This document shows, piece after piece, positions 52,511 to 61,014 of a DNA stretch of 64,000 bases. Each line of letters opens with the position of its first letter. The stretch's first letter is position 1. Both the position numbers and the translations under genes were made by a program. Source of the stretch: Treponema primitia ZAS-1 (GTDB lineage Bacteria > Spirochaetota > Spirochaetia > Treponematales > Breznakiellaceae); the NCBI RefSeq assembly GCF_000297095.1, contig NZ_AEEA01000181.1, positions 1 through 64,000 of the forward strand, written 5' to 3'. The notes under the pieces are model-generated. The model searched no databases, was not told the origin of the DNA, and saw only the letters and a list, made by a program, of their open reading frames with translations.

Positions 52511-54094
52511 TCATTTTAGAGTCTCGTCATTGTCCGCCGTCTCTCCTTCAAGTTTCACTTCCCCCACTACTTCCACGGTGATATCAGAAACAATCTCCGG
52601 TACCGAAAGTACCGCCAGATCCGGCAACTCCCGTTCCGTTGAGGACTTAACCAGAAACCGGGCTGCTTCTGAACAAAGGATCAGCGGATGCCAGCCTTGA
52701 TCTAGTACGGCAGCCACCGACCGGGAAAGCGCCTTGATCCAGACAGTTCTGGTGGGCGAGTCCATGGCGGACATGATCCCCGAAGAGGTTTCCACGGTAC
52801 TGTCCAGAATCTTCTGTTCCAAGCTCTGGCTTAGAGTGAGTACCCGGAGGACCCTATCATCGGTGGCGTACTGCAAGCATATCTGTCGGCTAAGGGCTTG
52901 CCGGACCTTTTCGTTGAGGAACTGCATATCTTTGGCTGCCTTGGTGGCCGCCGGGCCGTAATCCACCAGCGCCTCCAGAATAGCTACCATATTGCAAATA
53001 GAAACCTGTTCCCGGAGCAGAGCCTGGAGGACCTTATAGATTTGTCCCAGAGTAAGAATCTTCTGTACCTCCCCCACCACTGCGGGGTAATCTTTCCCGA
53101 GAGTATCCAGGATTGACTGCGTCTTCTGGCGATCCAAGATCTCCGGAGCATGGCGCTTGATGATGTTCGTTAAATGGGTAGCGATAATTGAGGGAGGATC
53201 CACCACGGTATAACCCGCCCGTTCCGCCTCGTCCCGCTTATCCTCGTTTATCCAGAGGGCCGGGAGACCGTAGGCTGGCTCGCGGGTTTTTTCACCGTCT
53301 AACTCTTCCTTTACCCCTCCGGGGTTAATACAGAGGTAATGCCCCATACGTATCTTGCCCCGGCCCACGTCCACACCCTGGATCTTAAAACAGTACTCCG
53401 AAGGTTCCAGCCGTATATTGTCGATGACCCGTATCCGGGGAATAACCAGCCCCAGGTCCAGCCCGGATTCCCGGCGGATCCGGTGGACCCGTTCCAGAAG
53501 TTCCGCCCCCTTCTCCCGGTCCACCAGGGGGATGAGTCCGTACCCAAGTTCCAAGGACAAGGGATCCAGGGGTACAACGGGGGACATTTCCGCCTCCTCG
53601 GGGTTGGGACTCTTTGTCTCTGCGGGCTGTTTCCAGCAAAACCGGATCGCCAGAATGCACAACCGGACGGCCAGTGAGAATCGAAAAGAAACATCCTCCC
53701 AAAAAACGCCGTTGAAAACTAACCGGATTACAATAATGCCAACGGCGGTGGAAACCAGTAACGCCGAAAACGCAGAGAAAACCCGGAGCATGTGACCACC
53801 AAACCCCGCACCTTGGATCAGGATGAGCCGGGTGCAAGACACATTCAAGGCCAAACTGAATACGGATATCACCAAAAGGAAGGGGGGAACGATGTTGAAA
53901 TTTGTAACTTTCTTGGTATAAAGGACAGTCAGGAATATGAGCAGAGCTAAAACTAGGTTAATGGCCATGAAGATGTCCAGAAGCGGCGTGGGAAGCGGGA
54001 TGACGATCATCACCACCACCGTCACCACTGCCATAAAAAATTCCCTGCGCTTACCAAACAGATTCTTAGTTAGAAAATTCCAGATATCGGACAT
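52511..54094 (-). CDS. Divergent FlhA-family export-gate paralogue lacking the FHIPEP loop
   Basis: A 527-residue protein. The N-terminal helices match FlhA (VIPLPTPLLDIFMAINLVLALLIFLTVLYTKKVTNFNIVPPFLLVISVFSLALNVSCTRLIL). After about residue 100 the sequence passes directly to a strand like the later FlhA helix (SALLVSTAVGIIVIRL) and then to the cytoplasmic domain (LELGYGLIPLVD...YTVVDPPSIIATHLTNIIKRHAPEILDRQKTQSILDTL...). The conserved cytoplasmic FHIPEP loop and roughly three helices of the usual ~690-residue protein are absent. FlhA forms the nonameric type III export gate, so this version may be a specialised or inactive paralogue. No flagellar operon genes are adjacent. Confidence 0.8.
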   Translation of the reverse strand: MSDIWNFLTKNLFGKRREFFMAVVTVVVMIVIPLPTPLLDIFMAINLVLALLIFLTVLYTKKVTNFNIVPPFLLVISVFSLALNVSCTRLILIQGAGFGGHMLRVFSAFSALLVSTAVGIIVIRLVFNGVFWEDVSFRFSLAVRLCILAIRFCWKQPAETKSPNPEEAEMSPVVPLDPLSLELGYGLIPLVDREKGAELLERVHRIRRESGLDLGLVIPRIRVIDNIRLEPSEYCFKIQGVDVGRGKIRMGHYLCINPGGVKEELDGEKTREPAYGLPALWINEDKRDEAERAGYTVVDPPSIIATHLTNIIKRHAPEILDRQKTQSILDTLGKDYPAVVGEVQKILTLGQIYKVLQALLREQVSICNMVAILEALVDYGPAATKAAKDMQFLNEKVRQALSRQICLQYATDDRVLRVLTLSQSLEQKILDSTVETSSGIMSAMDSPTRTVWIKALSRSVAAVLDQGWHPLILCSEAARFLVKSSTERELPDLAVLSVPEIVSDITVEVVGEVKLEGETADNDETLK

Positions 54095-54242
54095 TATTCA
54101 ACCCACTCTCTTTTATACTCTATAATGTACAAATACGGTTAAAATATTCAAAACTATGGCAAGTATAGAATAGTTAATCTGTCATATAATGATAGAGGAA
54201 AAATTTTCTATTTCAACTGCTGCTATAAGAAAAATACGGCGC

Positions 54243-54779
54243 TTATTGAATATAACCAACGGTTACCGAAAAAGCCGGGGCCTGGGAAAACTTGTCTTCC
54301 CCCGCATAGCCAACCAGTACTCCACAGAGAGGGGAAAACCCTTCCGGTAGTCCGGCTTTTTTGGCCAGCGGAGGATTATCCTTAAACGCCACGGCGGCGG
54401 ACCCAACATAGCAGGAAGCGAGATCCAAAGCGGTGGCGGCCACAGTGATATTCGCGGCGGCGCAGGCTGCATTTACTCCGCTATAGGGAGATTCCGGGCC
54501 GGAAATCAGAAACAGGGCAGGAGCGCCGTAAAGGGCATGATACCCTTCCAGATCGGCCCGTTGTTTGGCAAAACCTCCCATGGCTCTCATGTTGGCCAGG
54601 GCTTTTTCATCAATTTCTTTCAACAGCTCAGGGCTTGTAATTACTGAAATATGAAAATTACCGAATTTCGGCGCTCTGGTCCCGGCTTTCGCCAGGGTTT
54701 CCAGTTTATCCTGTTCAACCTTTTTTTCAGTGTAGCCCCGAACACTTTTTCTGGTTTCAATCGCTTTTAATGCATCCAT
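54243..54779 (-). CDS. Nitroreductase-family flavoprotein
   Basis: A 178-residue FMN enzyme. It starts MDALKAIETRKSVRGYTEKKV with the RKSVR FMN-binding motif; other signatures are AGTRAPKFGNFH and AAANITVAATALDLASCYVGS. It would reduce nitro compounds or quinones with NAD(P)H. A MarR regulator lies 68 bp upstream on the same strand and probably controls it. Confidence 0.88.
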   Translation of the reverse strand: MDALKAIETRKSVRGYTEKKVEQDKLETLAKAGTRAPKFGNFHISVITSPELLKEIDEKALANMRAMGGFAKQRADLEGYHALYGAPALFLISGPESPYSGVNAACAAANITVAATALDLASCYVGSAAVAFKDNPPLAKKAGLPEGFSPLCGVLVGYAGEDKFSQAPAFSVTVGYIQ

Positions 54780-54847
54780 AATTTTTCACTCCCGGTAAAT
54801 AATATAACAACCATCAAGATTGCTTGCCGCCATGACTTGCCGCGCCC

Positions 54848-55324
54848 CTACGTTTCCGGCTTTATTTTTTCTATTATATCCATAAAGCGGCCGGAAAGTT
54901 TTATGAATTGTTTTGTTTCCCGTTCGCCAAACTGATCGACAACCTGCGATAGTAACGCCATGGCCTTTTGCTCCTGCTCCTCAACCACAAGGCTGCCTTT
55001 TTCGGTAAGCGAAAGCAGCTGTTTCCTCCGGTTAGCCTTGTTTATATCCCGTATGATAAAGCCCTTTTGTTCCATCACTCCCAGCATCTGGGAAACCGCA
55101 GCCCGGCTGATACAGAGTAAATCAGGAATCGTTACTTCACCGTCTTCAAAGGTATGGTTTTTAATACCCGCCAATACGACAAGTTCCGCCATGGAGACAT
55201 TCTCTCCGGAGCCGGGATGGAAAACCCGAAAAGTCATCTCCAGCTGCTTGAACCTGAAAACTGAATGAATCATCCGGTTTATAAGATCCCCTTCCATTCC
55301 TACCCCAAAATAGCGCAAATTCAT
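54848..55324 (-). CDS. MarR-family transcriptional regulator
   Basis: A 158-residue winged-helix repressor. The HTH lies at about residues 60-105 (HTFEDGEVTIPDLLCISRAAVSQMLGVMEQKGFIIRDINKANRRKQLLSLTEKG), with dimerisation helices either side. MarR proteins bind palindromes and respond to phenolic or oxidative signals. A candidate operator lies 17 bp upstream of its start. Confidence 0.9.
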   Translation of the reverse strand: MNLRYFGVGMEGDLINRMIHSVFRFKQLEMTFRVFHPGSGENVSMAELVVLAGIKNHTFEDGEVTIPDLLCISRAAVSQMLGVMEQKGFIIRDINKANRRKQLLSLTEKGSLVVEEQEQKAMALLSQVVDQFGERETKQFIKLSGRFMDIIEKIKPET

Positions 55325-55340
55325 TTGACATTTTCATGTA

Positions 55341-55374
55341 TTGTCAATATATTAACAATAAAGTAATTGACAAT
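55341..55374. promoter_or_regulatory. Candidate MarR operator
   Basis: TTGTCAATATATTAACAA (55341-55358) is an imperfect 18-bp palindrome; an ATTGACAAT half site follows at 55366-55374. It sits between divergent marR and the zinc-ribbon gene, the usual place for autoregulation. Confidence 0.6.
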
Positions 55375-55399
55375 TAAGGGCAAGGGGTGTAACCGGATT

Positions 55400-55810
55400 A
55401 TGAGGAAGCTGCCCGGACAGGACAAGTTAGAACGCTTTATGCGGGGACGCTATGGTCATGATGAACTTAACCGCGTTTTTTCGGCCTTGGCCCTGGCGCT
55501 CTGCTTTGTTTCCGTTATTATTCGGTGGCCCCCGCTGTCATCATTGTCCATGGCCCTGGTCATTATCTGCGTCTTTCGCTCCTTTTCAAAAAATACCGGG
55601 GCGCGGGTTAGGGAGGCAAATTACTATTTCAGCCTGAAATCCAAGTTGATTCGCTTTTTCGGCGGCGCCGCAGAAAACGTACGGCAGCGCATGACCCACC
55701 GGATTTTTACCTGCCCCTCCTGCGGCCGGCGCTGCAAGGTCCCTAAGGGCAAGGGCCGTGTCAAGATCACCTGTAGGCACTGCGGCACTCAGTTTATAAA
55801 AAAGGCCTAG
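55400..55810 (+). CDS. Small membrane protein with C-terminal zinc ribbon
   Basis: A 136-residue protein from ATG 55400. Two helices (LNRVFSALALALCFVSVIIRW; LSSLSMALVIICVFRSF), then a zinc ribbon with two CxxC knuckles (TCPSCGRRC, TCRHCGTQF). An in-frame TTG at 55367 lies in the operator region and is unlikely. First gene of a cassette with DUF5685, J-domain and Hsp70 proteins, so it may anchor or sense for the chaperone pair. Confidence 0.75.
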   Translation: MRKLPGQDKLERFMRGRYGHDELNRVFSALALALCFVSVIIRWPPLSSLSMALVIICVFRSFSKNTGARVREANYYFSLKSKLIRFFGGAAENVRQRMTHRIFTCPSCGRRCKVPKGKGRVKITCRHCGTQFIKKA

Positions 55811-55819
55811 GGGGGAACG

Positions 55820-56647
55820 GTGTTCGGAACTGTAAGGGCAAATCGAAAAGCGCTTTCCCCGGAAGAACGAAAACGGTATGACGGGGCATACTGCGGTCTT
55901 TGCCGTGAATTAGGCGCCAAGGCCGGCGCTTTAGGCCGTTCCTGCCTGAGTTATGACATGACCTTTTTATCCATGCTTCTCTCATCGCTGTATAATCTCG
56001 ACGAACAACAGGAAAACTGTGTTTGCAGAGTTCGCCCGATATCTCACCCCTTCATTGCCAATGAAGCCCTATCGTATTGCGCCGATATGAATATAACCCT
56101 GGCCTATTACCAAGCTCTGGACGACTGGAAGGATGACAGGAAAAAAAGTGCAAAACAAAAAAGCGAAGCCTTGGCAAAACACCTTCCTGAAATAGCCGAA
56201 AAATGGCCCCGGCAATGCCGGGTAATTAAAGAAAAACTGAAAAGCTTAAGCGAGATGGAAAAAGCCAATGAACTTAACCCTGACCTTCCCATGAATTGTT
56301 TTGGGGAACTTTTGGGGGAACTATTTATGTGGCGTGAACAAGGACCTGATGTTCGTGATCACGCCCCAGCGCTTAAAGCCATGGGCGCCGCCCTGGGGCG
56401 GTTTATCTATCTTTTGGATGCCTGTAATGATCTTAAGCGGGATATCAAAAAGCAGCGTTATAACCCCCTGGTGGTCCAGAGAAGGGAGGAGTTTACTCCC
56501 CTTTTAACCATGATGATGGCCGAATGTACCGCGGCCTTTGATAAACTTCCGATAAACCGGGACAGTGGTATCCTGCGGAATGTACTCTATTCCGGAGTCT
56601 GGCAAAGTTACCGGCATCCTTCCGGTAAGAAAAAGGCGGAGGCCTAA
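55820..56647 (+). CDS. DUF5685-family protein
   Basis: A 275-residue helical protein with GTG start 55820. It opens MFGTVRANRKALSPEERKRYDGAYCGLCRELGAKAG, with the YCGLC knuckle and Cys pairs (ENCVC) characteristic of DUF5685, a family I recall from Firmicutes next to J-domain genes. Later helices include FIYLLDACNDLKRDIKKQRYNPL with an aspartate-rich motif. Function unknown; a chaperone client or adaptor role is inferred from context. Confidence 0.75.
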   Translation: MFGTVRANRKALSPEERKRYDGAYCGLCRELGAKAGALGRSCLSYDMTFLSMLLSSLYNLDEQQENCVCRVRPISHPFIANEALSYCADMNITLAYYQALDDWKDDRKKSAKQKSEALAKHLPEIAEKWPRQCRVIKEKLKSLSEMEKANELNPDLPMNCFGELLGELFMWREQGPDVRDHAPALKAMGAALGRFIYLLDACNDLKRDIKKQRYNPLVVQRREEFTPLLTMMMAECTAAFDKLPINRDSGILRNVLYSGVWQSYRHPSGKKKAEA

Positions 56648-56651
56648 TAGG

Positions 56652-57350
56652 ATGGAAGACCCCTATAGCATATTGGGGATCAGTCCCGGCGTCTCCGACG
56701 AGGAGCTGACCCAAGCATACCGGAGGCTGGCAAAAAAATATCATCCCGATATAAATCCCGGCAACAAAAATGCGGAATTAAAGATGCGGGAAATAAACGC
56801 CGCCTATGAACAGATCAAAAAGCAGAAATCGGGGGGCGTGAATTATGAGCAGACCGATGGCAGTTATGGTAAGCAATCGCAAAACCAGAGTGGAGGATAC
56901 CGGGGAGAAAATCCCGGGGACCAAGGCCCCTTTAGCGGCGGTTTTAATTTTTGGTTTGGTGATTTTGGTGATTTTTTCGGTGAAGACCGGGAGCAGGGAA
57001 CTCCTGAAATAAACCAGGCCCGTGCCCTTGTTGAAGGCGGGCGTTATCGTGATGCCCTGCTGGTGTTATCAAGATTACCCAACCATACCGGGGAATGGTT
57101 CTTTTACAGCGCCCTTGCCAATGCAGGAACGGGCAACAGGGTAACTGCCATCTCCCATGCCCGCGAAGCGGTACGGATTGAACCGGGTAATATGCAATAC
57201 CGGTCTTTGCTGAATCAATTTGAACGCAACAGTTTTGCATATCGAGAGGCCGGGGAAGGCAGGGGCTTTAGTATGCGGAATTTGGGGAGCTCTATTTTCA
57301 GAATTATACTGGCGCAACTTTTCTGTTTGTTTTGCTGCCGGCCATGCTAA
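56652..57350 (+). CDS. J-domain co-chaperone with TPR-like tail
   Basis: A 232-residue protein started at ATG 56652, 4 bp after the DUF5685 stop. The J domain is at residues 1-62 (DPYSILGISPGVSDEELTQAYRRLAKKYHPDINPG) with the essential HPD. A Gly/Phe-rich linker follows (FNFWFGDFGDFFGED) and then two TPR-like helices (ALVEGGRYRDALLVLSRLPN...WFFYSALANAG). The C-terminus is hydrophobic and Cys-rich (AQLFCLFCC). It should stimulate the adjacent Hsp70. Confidence 0.85.
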   Translation: MEDPYSILGISPGVSDEELTQAYRRLAKKYHPDINPGNKNAELKMREINAAYEQIKKQKSGGVNYEQTDGSYGKQSQNQSGGYRGENPGDQGPFSGGFNFWFGDFGDFFGEDREQGTPEINQARALVEGGRYRDALLVLSRLPNHTGEWFFYSALANAGTGNRVTAISHAREAVRIEPGNMQYRSLLNQFERNSFAYREAGEGRGFSMRNLGSSIFRIILAQLFCLFCCRPC

Positions 57351-57372
57351 GGAAATTACGGAGGTTAATGAT

Positions 57373-59103
57373 ATGGGTAGAATAATCGGTATAGATCTTG
57401 GAACGACCAATTCATGCATAGCCGTACTGGACGGTGGAAAGCCTGAGATCATTTCCAATGCGGAAGGGGGGAGGACAACTCCATCGGTGGTGGCCATTAC
57501 CCAAAGCGGAGAACGCCTGGTAGGACAGAGCGCAGTACGCCAGGAACTTACCAATAGTGAACGGACCGTCCGGTCCATAAAACGGGAAATGGGTACTTCC
57601 CATAAGGTGCAAATGGGGGAAAAAACATTTTCCCCGCCTGAAATTTCCGCCATGATTCTTGCAAAACTGAAACGGGATGCCGAAGCTTTTCTTGGTGAAA
57701 CCGTATCAGAGGCGGTTATTACCGTCCCGGCTTATTTTACCGATTCCCAGCGGCAGGCTACCAAAGACGCGGGGGCAATTGCAGGACTTACGGTGCGCCG
57801 CATCATCAATGAACCAACCGCGGCGGCCCTGGCCTACGGCGCTGATAAAGAAGAAAACCAGAAGGTACTGGTTTTTGATCTGGGGGGCGGCACCTTTGAT
57901 GTTTCTATCCTCGATATAAAAGACGGTGTCATAGAAGTCTGCGCCACCGCCGGGAACAACCGCCTGGGGGGAGATGATTTTGACGCCCGCATAACGGAAT
58001 ACCTTGCCGAAGAATTCAAAAAAGAAACCGGCTTTGATGTGAAAAAACAGCTCGTGGCCATGCTGCGGATAAAAGAAGCGGCGGAACAGGCTAAGAAAGA
58101 ACTGTCCGCTTCCGAACAAACCGAAATAAATCTGCCCTATCTTTGTGAAGCGAAGGGATCACCCCTGCACTTAAAAGCCGCCCTTACACGCTCGCAGTTT
58201 AATAAACTGACTTCCCATCTGGTGGATGCCACGGAAGCTCCGGTCAGACAGGCCATGGAGGATGCGCATATTACCAAAGATCAGATAGGAAAGGTGCTCC
58301 TGGTGGGCGGCTCAACCAGGATTCCTGCGGTACAGGATGCGATACAGCGTATCACCGGAAAGCCCGGCTTTAAGGGTATCAATCCCGATGAATGTGTAGC
58401 GGTCGGCGCAGCTTTGCAGGCAGGTGTACTCATCGGGGAAGTAACCGGCTTGCTTCTGCTTGATGTTACGCCCCTGTCCCTGGGCATTGAAACCGTGGGG
58501 GGGATGTGTACCCATGTGATAGAGCGTAACACCACGATTCCTATTTCAAAAAGCCAGATTTTTACTACCGCCGCTCCATTCCAGTCTTCGGTTGAAATAA
58601 ACATTTTACAGGGGGAACGCCCCCGGTCAAGCCAGAATAAAACCCTGGGCAAATTTCGCCTCAAGGGTATACAGCGGGCCATGGCCGGGGTTCCCCAAAT
58701 AGAAGTTACCTTTACCATCGATTCCAACGGTATCGTGAATGTAAGCGCAAGGGATTTAAAAACCGGCAAAGCCCAGGAGATTACTATAGAAGCATCTTCC
58801 AACTTGAGCGAAGCTGAGCTGCAGTCCGCCATACATGACGCGGAACAGTATGCCGCTGAGGACGCCCAATTCCGTAAAGATCAGGATGCCCAGGGAAAGC
58901 TGCAAACGGTGATAGCGCGGGCGGAAGGAATGGAACAGGATGCTGCAAAAAATAAGGACAAGGAGCTGTTCAAGAAATACCGGGAAGCTTTCAAGGAGCC
59001 GCTAAAAAATGCAAAAAAGGCGCTTAACGGCAAAGACGCCGGGGCCGTGAACACCGCTATTGCTGAACTGGAAGCGCTTATCGCATCCCTTGAAAACGGG
59101 TAA
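57373..59103 (+). CDS. Hsp70 (DnaK) paralogue lacking the disordered tail
   Basis: A 576-residue chaperone ATPase; a GGAGG site supports ATG 57373. Nucleotide-binding motifs GIDLGTTNSCIAVLDG, INEPTAAALAYG, DLGGGTFDVSILDI and LLVGGSTRIPAVQ are intact; the substrate-binding domain and most of the helical lid follow. The insertion found in the Gram-negative/E. coli N-domain is absent (IKREMGTSHKVQMGEKTFSPPEI), as in Gram-positive DnaKs. The acidic EEVD-like tail is missing. Linked to its own J protein and DUF5685 gene, so a dedicated second Hsp70 system probably acquired from Firmicutes. Confidence 0.92.
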   Translation: MGRIIGIDLGTTNSCIAVLDGGKPEIISNAEGGRTTPSVVAITQSGERLVGQSAVRQELTNSERTVRSIKREMGTSHKVQMGEKTFSPPEISAMILAKLKRDAEAFLGETVSEAVITVPAYFTDSQRQATKDAGAIAGLTVRRIINEPTAAALAYGADKEENQKVLVFDLGGGTFDVSILDIKDGVIEVCATAGNNRLGGDDFDARITEYLAEEFKKETGFDVKKQLVAMLRIKEAAEQAKKELSASEQTEINLPYLCEAKGSPLHLKAALTRSQFNKLTSHLVDATEAPVRQAMEDAHITKDQIGKVLLVGGSTRIPAVQDAIQRITGKPGFKGINPDECVAVGAALQAGVLIGEVTGLLLLDVTPLSLGIETVGGMCTHVIERNTTIPISKSQIFTTAAPFQSSVEINILQGERPRSSQNKTLGKFRLKGIQRAMAGVPQIEVTFTIDSNGIVNVSARDLKTGKAQEITIEASSNLSEAELQSAIHDAEQYAAEDAQFRKDQDAQGKLQTVIARAEGMEQDAAKNKDKELFKKYREAFKEPLKNAKKALNGKDAGAVNTAIAELEALIASLENG

Positions 59104-59139
59104 GCTTATCGTATAGATTATACATTACGGAGGTATGGT

Positions 59140-59244
59140 ATGACATCGTACGAGACAATCTTTATCAGACGGTCGGCAAAAAAATACGATATGACACCCC
59201 TTGACAATCAGGTTTTAGAGAATATCAAACAGTATGTTGCTTAG
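59140..59244 (+). pseudogene. N-terminal remnant of a nitroreductase
   Basis: A 34-codon frame with an upstream GGAGG (TSYETIFIRRSAKKYDMTPL, then LDNQVLENIKQYVA and stop) matches the first helix and FMN-binding RRS motif of nitroreductases. The rest is absent. It is a different subfamily from the intact gene at 54.2 kb. Confidence 0.65.
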
Positions 59245-59288
59245 AAATAGAGATTGCCTATGACAGTTGAAAAGAGAGGTAATTAATT

Positions 59289-60044
59289 ATGTATTCTATG
59301 ATCCCCCAAAAATTACTTACTTACTTTTTATACTTTGGCATCATGTCTTTTGCCGGTTGGATTATTGAGGTGCTATATCGGTCTTCGAAGGAAAAGCGCT
59401 TTGTAAACGCTGGGTTTCTTTCCGGTCCCTTTGTACCGATTTATGGCTTTGGCGCCGTAATTATTACCGCCATTCATGTAGAAGCGCAGTCGCTGCCGTC
59501 CACCGCCGCGTGGGTTATTACCCTTCTTTCACCCACCATACTTGAATACTTTGGCGGATGGTTAATGGAAACACTATTCGGCATGAAATTATGGGACTAT
59601 CACGAAAGGCGCTTTAATCTCTCGGGCCGTATATGCCTGCGATTCTCGATTTACTGGGCTTTTTTCGCAGCCCTGCTGGTTTTGTTTATACAGCCCCTGG
59701 TGTTTACCCGGATCATGGTTCTGGGACCCTATCTTTCCCATTTTGTTGCCGGAGGGCTTCTGGCTTACTTCATTGTGGACATCGATCATTCGGTAAAATC
59801 AATATTTAACTTCAAAACCTTCCAGAAGGATATTGCCGCCTTGATTGAAAAGGGAAAAGAGTTTCATTCAGCCTTTGGTTTTTCAGGCGATATGGATGAT
59901 AAAAAACTGAAACTGCCGATGGAAGTGCGCCGTATACTAAAACCGCTTAATGCTTTCCCCAGCCTCAGGAGAAATTTCAAAGGAAAACTGCCGGCCTTCC
60001 CTGATTGGATACGGAACCATCTTGAAAAACGATTCTGGAAATAA
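59289..60044 (+). CDS. CmpB-like putative ABC-transporter type IV membrane protein
   Basis: A 251-residue membrane protein with about five helices (LTYFLYFGIMSFAGWIIEVLYRS...GFLSGPFVPIYGFGAVII...PTILEYFGGWLMETLFGMKLWDY). The GWIIEVLYRS and GPxVPIYGFG motifs are those of the PF06541-type family, despite the name not shown to be transporters. A charged C-terminal tail follows. GAGAGG precedes the ATG. Confidence 0.8.
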   Translation: MYSMIPQKLLTYFLYFGIMSFAGWIIEVLYRSSKEKRFVNAGFLSGPFVPIYGFGAVIITAIHVEAQSLPSTAAWVITLLSPTILEYFGGWLMETLFGMKLWDYHERRFNLSGRICLRFSIYWAFFAALLVLFIQPLVFTRIMVLGPYLSHFVAGGLLAYFIVDIDHSVKSIFNFKTFQKDIAALIEKGKEFHSAFGFSGDMDDKKLKLPMEVRRILKPLNAFPSLRRNFKGKLPAFPDWIRNHLEKRFWK

Positions 60045-60124
60045 TTGTTTCCAACCAAATAACGCTTGGCTATATTTTAGAAAAGTGATAGATTTAGAGG
60101 AGACTAACATGAAGGAGTCAAAGT

Positions 60125-60655
60125 ATGAATTTATATGATTTTACCGTAGCGGACCGCGAAGGAAAACCGGTTTCTCTTGCCGCCTATAAGGGGAAAGTGC
60201 TTTTGATTGTGAATACCGCCACCAAATGCGGGCTGACACCGCAATATGCGAGTCTGCAAAAACTGTACGAAACATACCACGACCGGGGATTTGAAATTTT
60301 GGACTTTCCCTGTAACCAATTCGGCGGACAAGCTCCGGGCAGCGCAGAGGAGATTGGCGAATTTTGTACAATCAATTTTCACACTACCTTTCCGCAGTTT
60401 GCCAAGATTGATGTAAATGGTGATAAAGCCGCGCCTCTTTTTGTGTATCTCAAAGAGCAGATTGAGGAAACCGAAGATGAGGAGGCAGCGGCTCTCAAAG
60501 AACGGCTCAAGGGGTACTCTTCTTTCACCGGCGTCAAGGACATCAAATGGAATTTTTCCAAATTTCTTGTCAACCGTGACGGTCTGGTGACCGCATGGTT
60601 TTTCCCAACGTTTAATCCCGAAAAATTGTCTTCCGCAATTGAGCGCTTACTCTAA
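60125..60655 (+). CDS. Glutathione peroxidase-family thiol peroxidase
   Basis: A 176-residue thioredoxin-fold peroxidase of the Cys type: peroxidatic Cys35 in VNTATKCGLTPQY, Gln in DFPCNQFGGQ, and Trp/Asn in IKWNFSKFLV. In bacteria these usually use thioredoxin. AAGGAG eight bases upstream fits the ATG. A 9-codon frame with its own GAGGAG starts at 60110 and overlaps the gene, possibly a leader peptide. Confidence 0.93.
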   Translation: MNLYDFTVADREGKPVSLAAYKGKVLLIVNTATKCGLTPQYASLQKLYETYHDRGFEILDFPCNQFGGQAPGSAEEIGEFCTINFHTTFPQFAKIDVNGDKAAPLFVYLKEQIEETEDEEAAALKERLKGYSSFTGVKDIKWNFSKFLVNRDGLVTAWFFPTFNPEKLSSAIERLL

Positions 60656-60757
60656 AAGTTACTATTCGATCCGGAGTATTAAACCAGCCCTTGGCTTAAC
60701 CCGTGTTGAATATAGATATCAGCAGCGCCTGTTCCATGAATACACAAGCCATACCCC

Positions 60758-60786
60758 TTGACCGTTTAAAAAATAAGTAATATAAT
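60758..60786 (+). promoter_or_regulatory. Sigma-70 promoter of the toxin-antitoxin module
   Basis: TTGACC (60758-60763), 17-bp spacer, TATAAT (60781-60786); ribosome site GGAGAG follows before ATG 60817. Confidence 0.8.
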
Positions 60787-60816
60787 AAACTATGTATATT
60801 TTAGGAGAGAAAATAG

Positions 60817-61014
60817 ATGTTTGAAACAATAGCATTGGACACAAAAACTATGATAATACGGTCTGATAATGAAACAGATTTAACTGAAATCATTGGTTTC
60901 ATCAATAAAAAAGATAAAACTAATAACATAAAATCCTTTCTTGAATTTGCCGCAAAAAATAGAGTCGTGAACAAGGGATATAAATTTAATCGAGATGATT
61001 GCTATGACAGATAG
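60817..61014 (+). CDS. Putative antitoxin of a VapBC-like module
   Basis: A 65-residue acidic/basic protein, AT-rich (about 30 percent GC), overlapping the PIN-domain gene by 20 bp. Size, position and overlap fit an antitoxin; the sequence (TDLTEIIGFINKKDKTNNIKSFLEFAAKN) matches no antitoxin family known to me. No obvious AbrB or RHH start is seen, although the C-terminus (NKGYKFNRDDCYDR) could contact the toxin. Confidence 0.6.
   Translation: MFETIALDTKTMIIRSDNETDLTEIIGFINKKDKTNNIKSFLEFAAKNRVVNKGYKFNRDDCYDR

Noticed and set aside
60110..60139. Nine-codon frame before the peroxidase as a real gene
   Set aside because: It has a ribosome site but is too short to support beyond a possible leader peptide; noted under the peroxidase.
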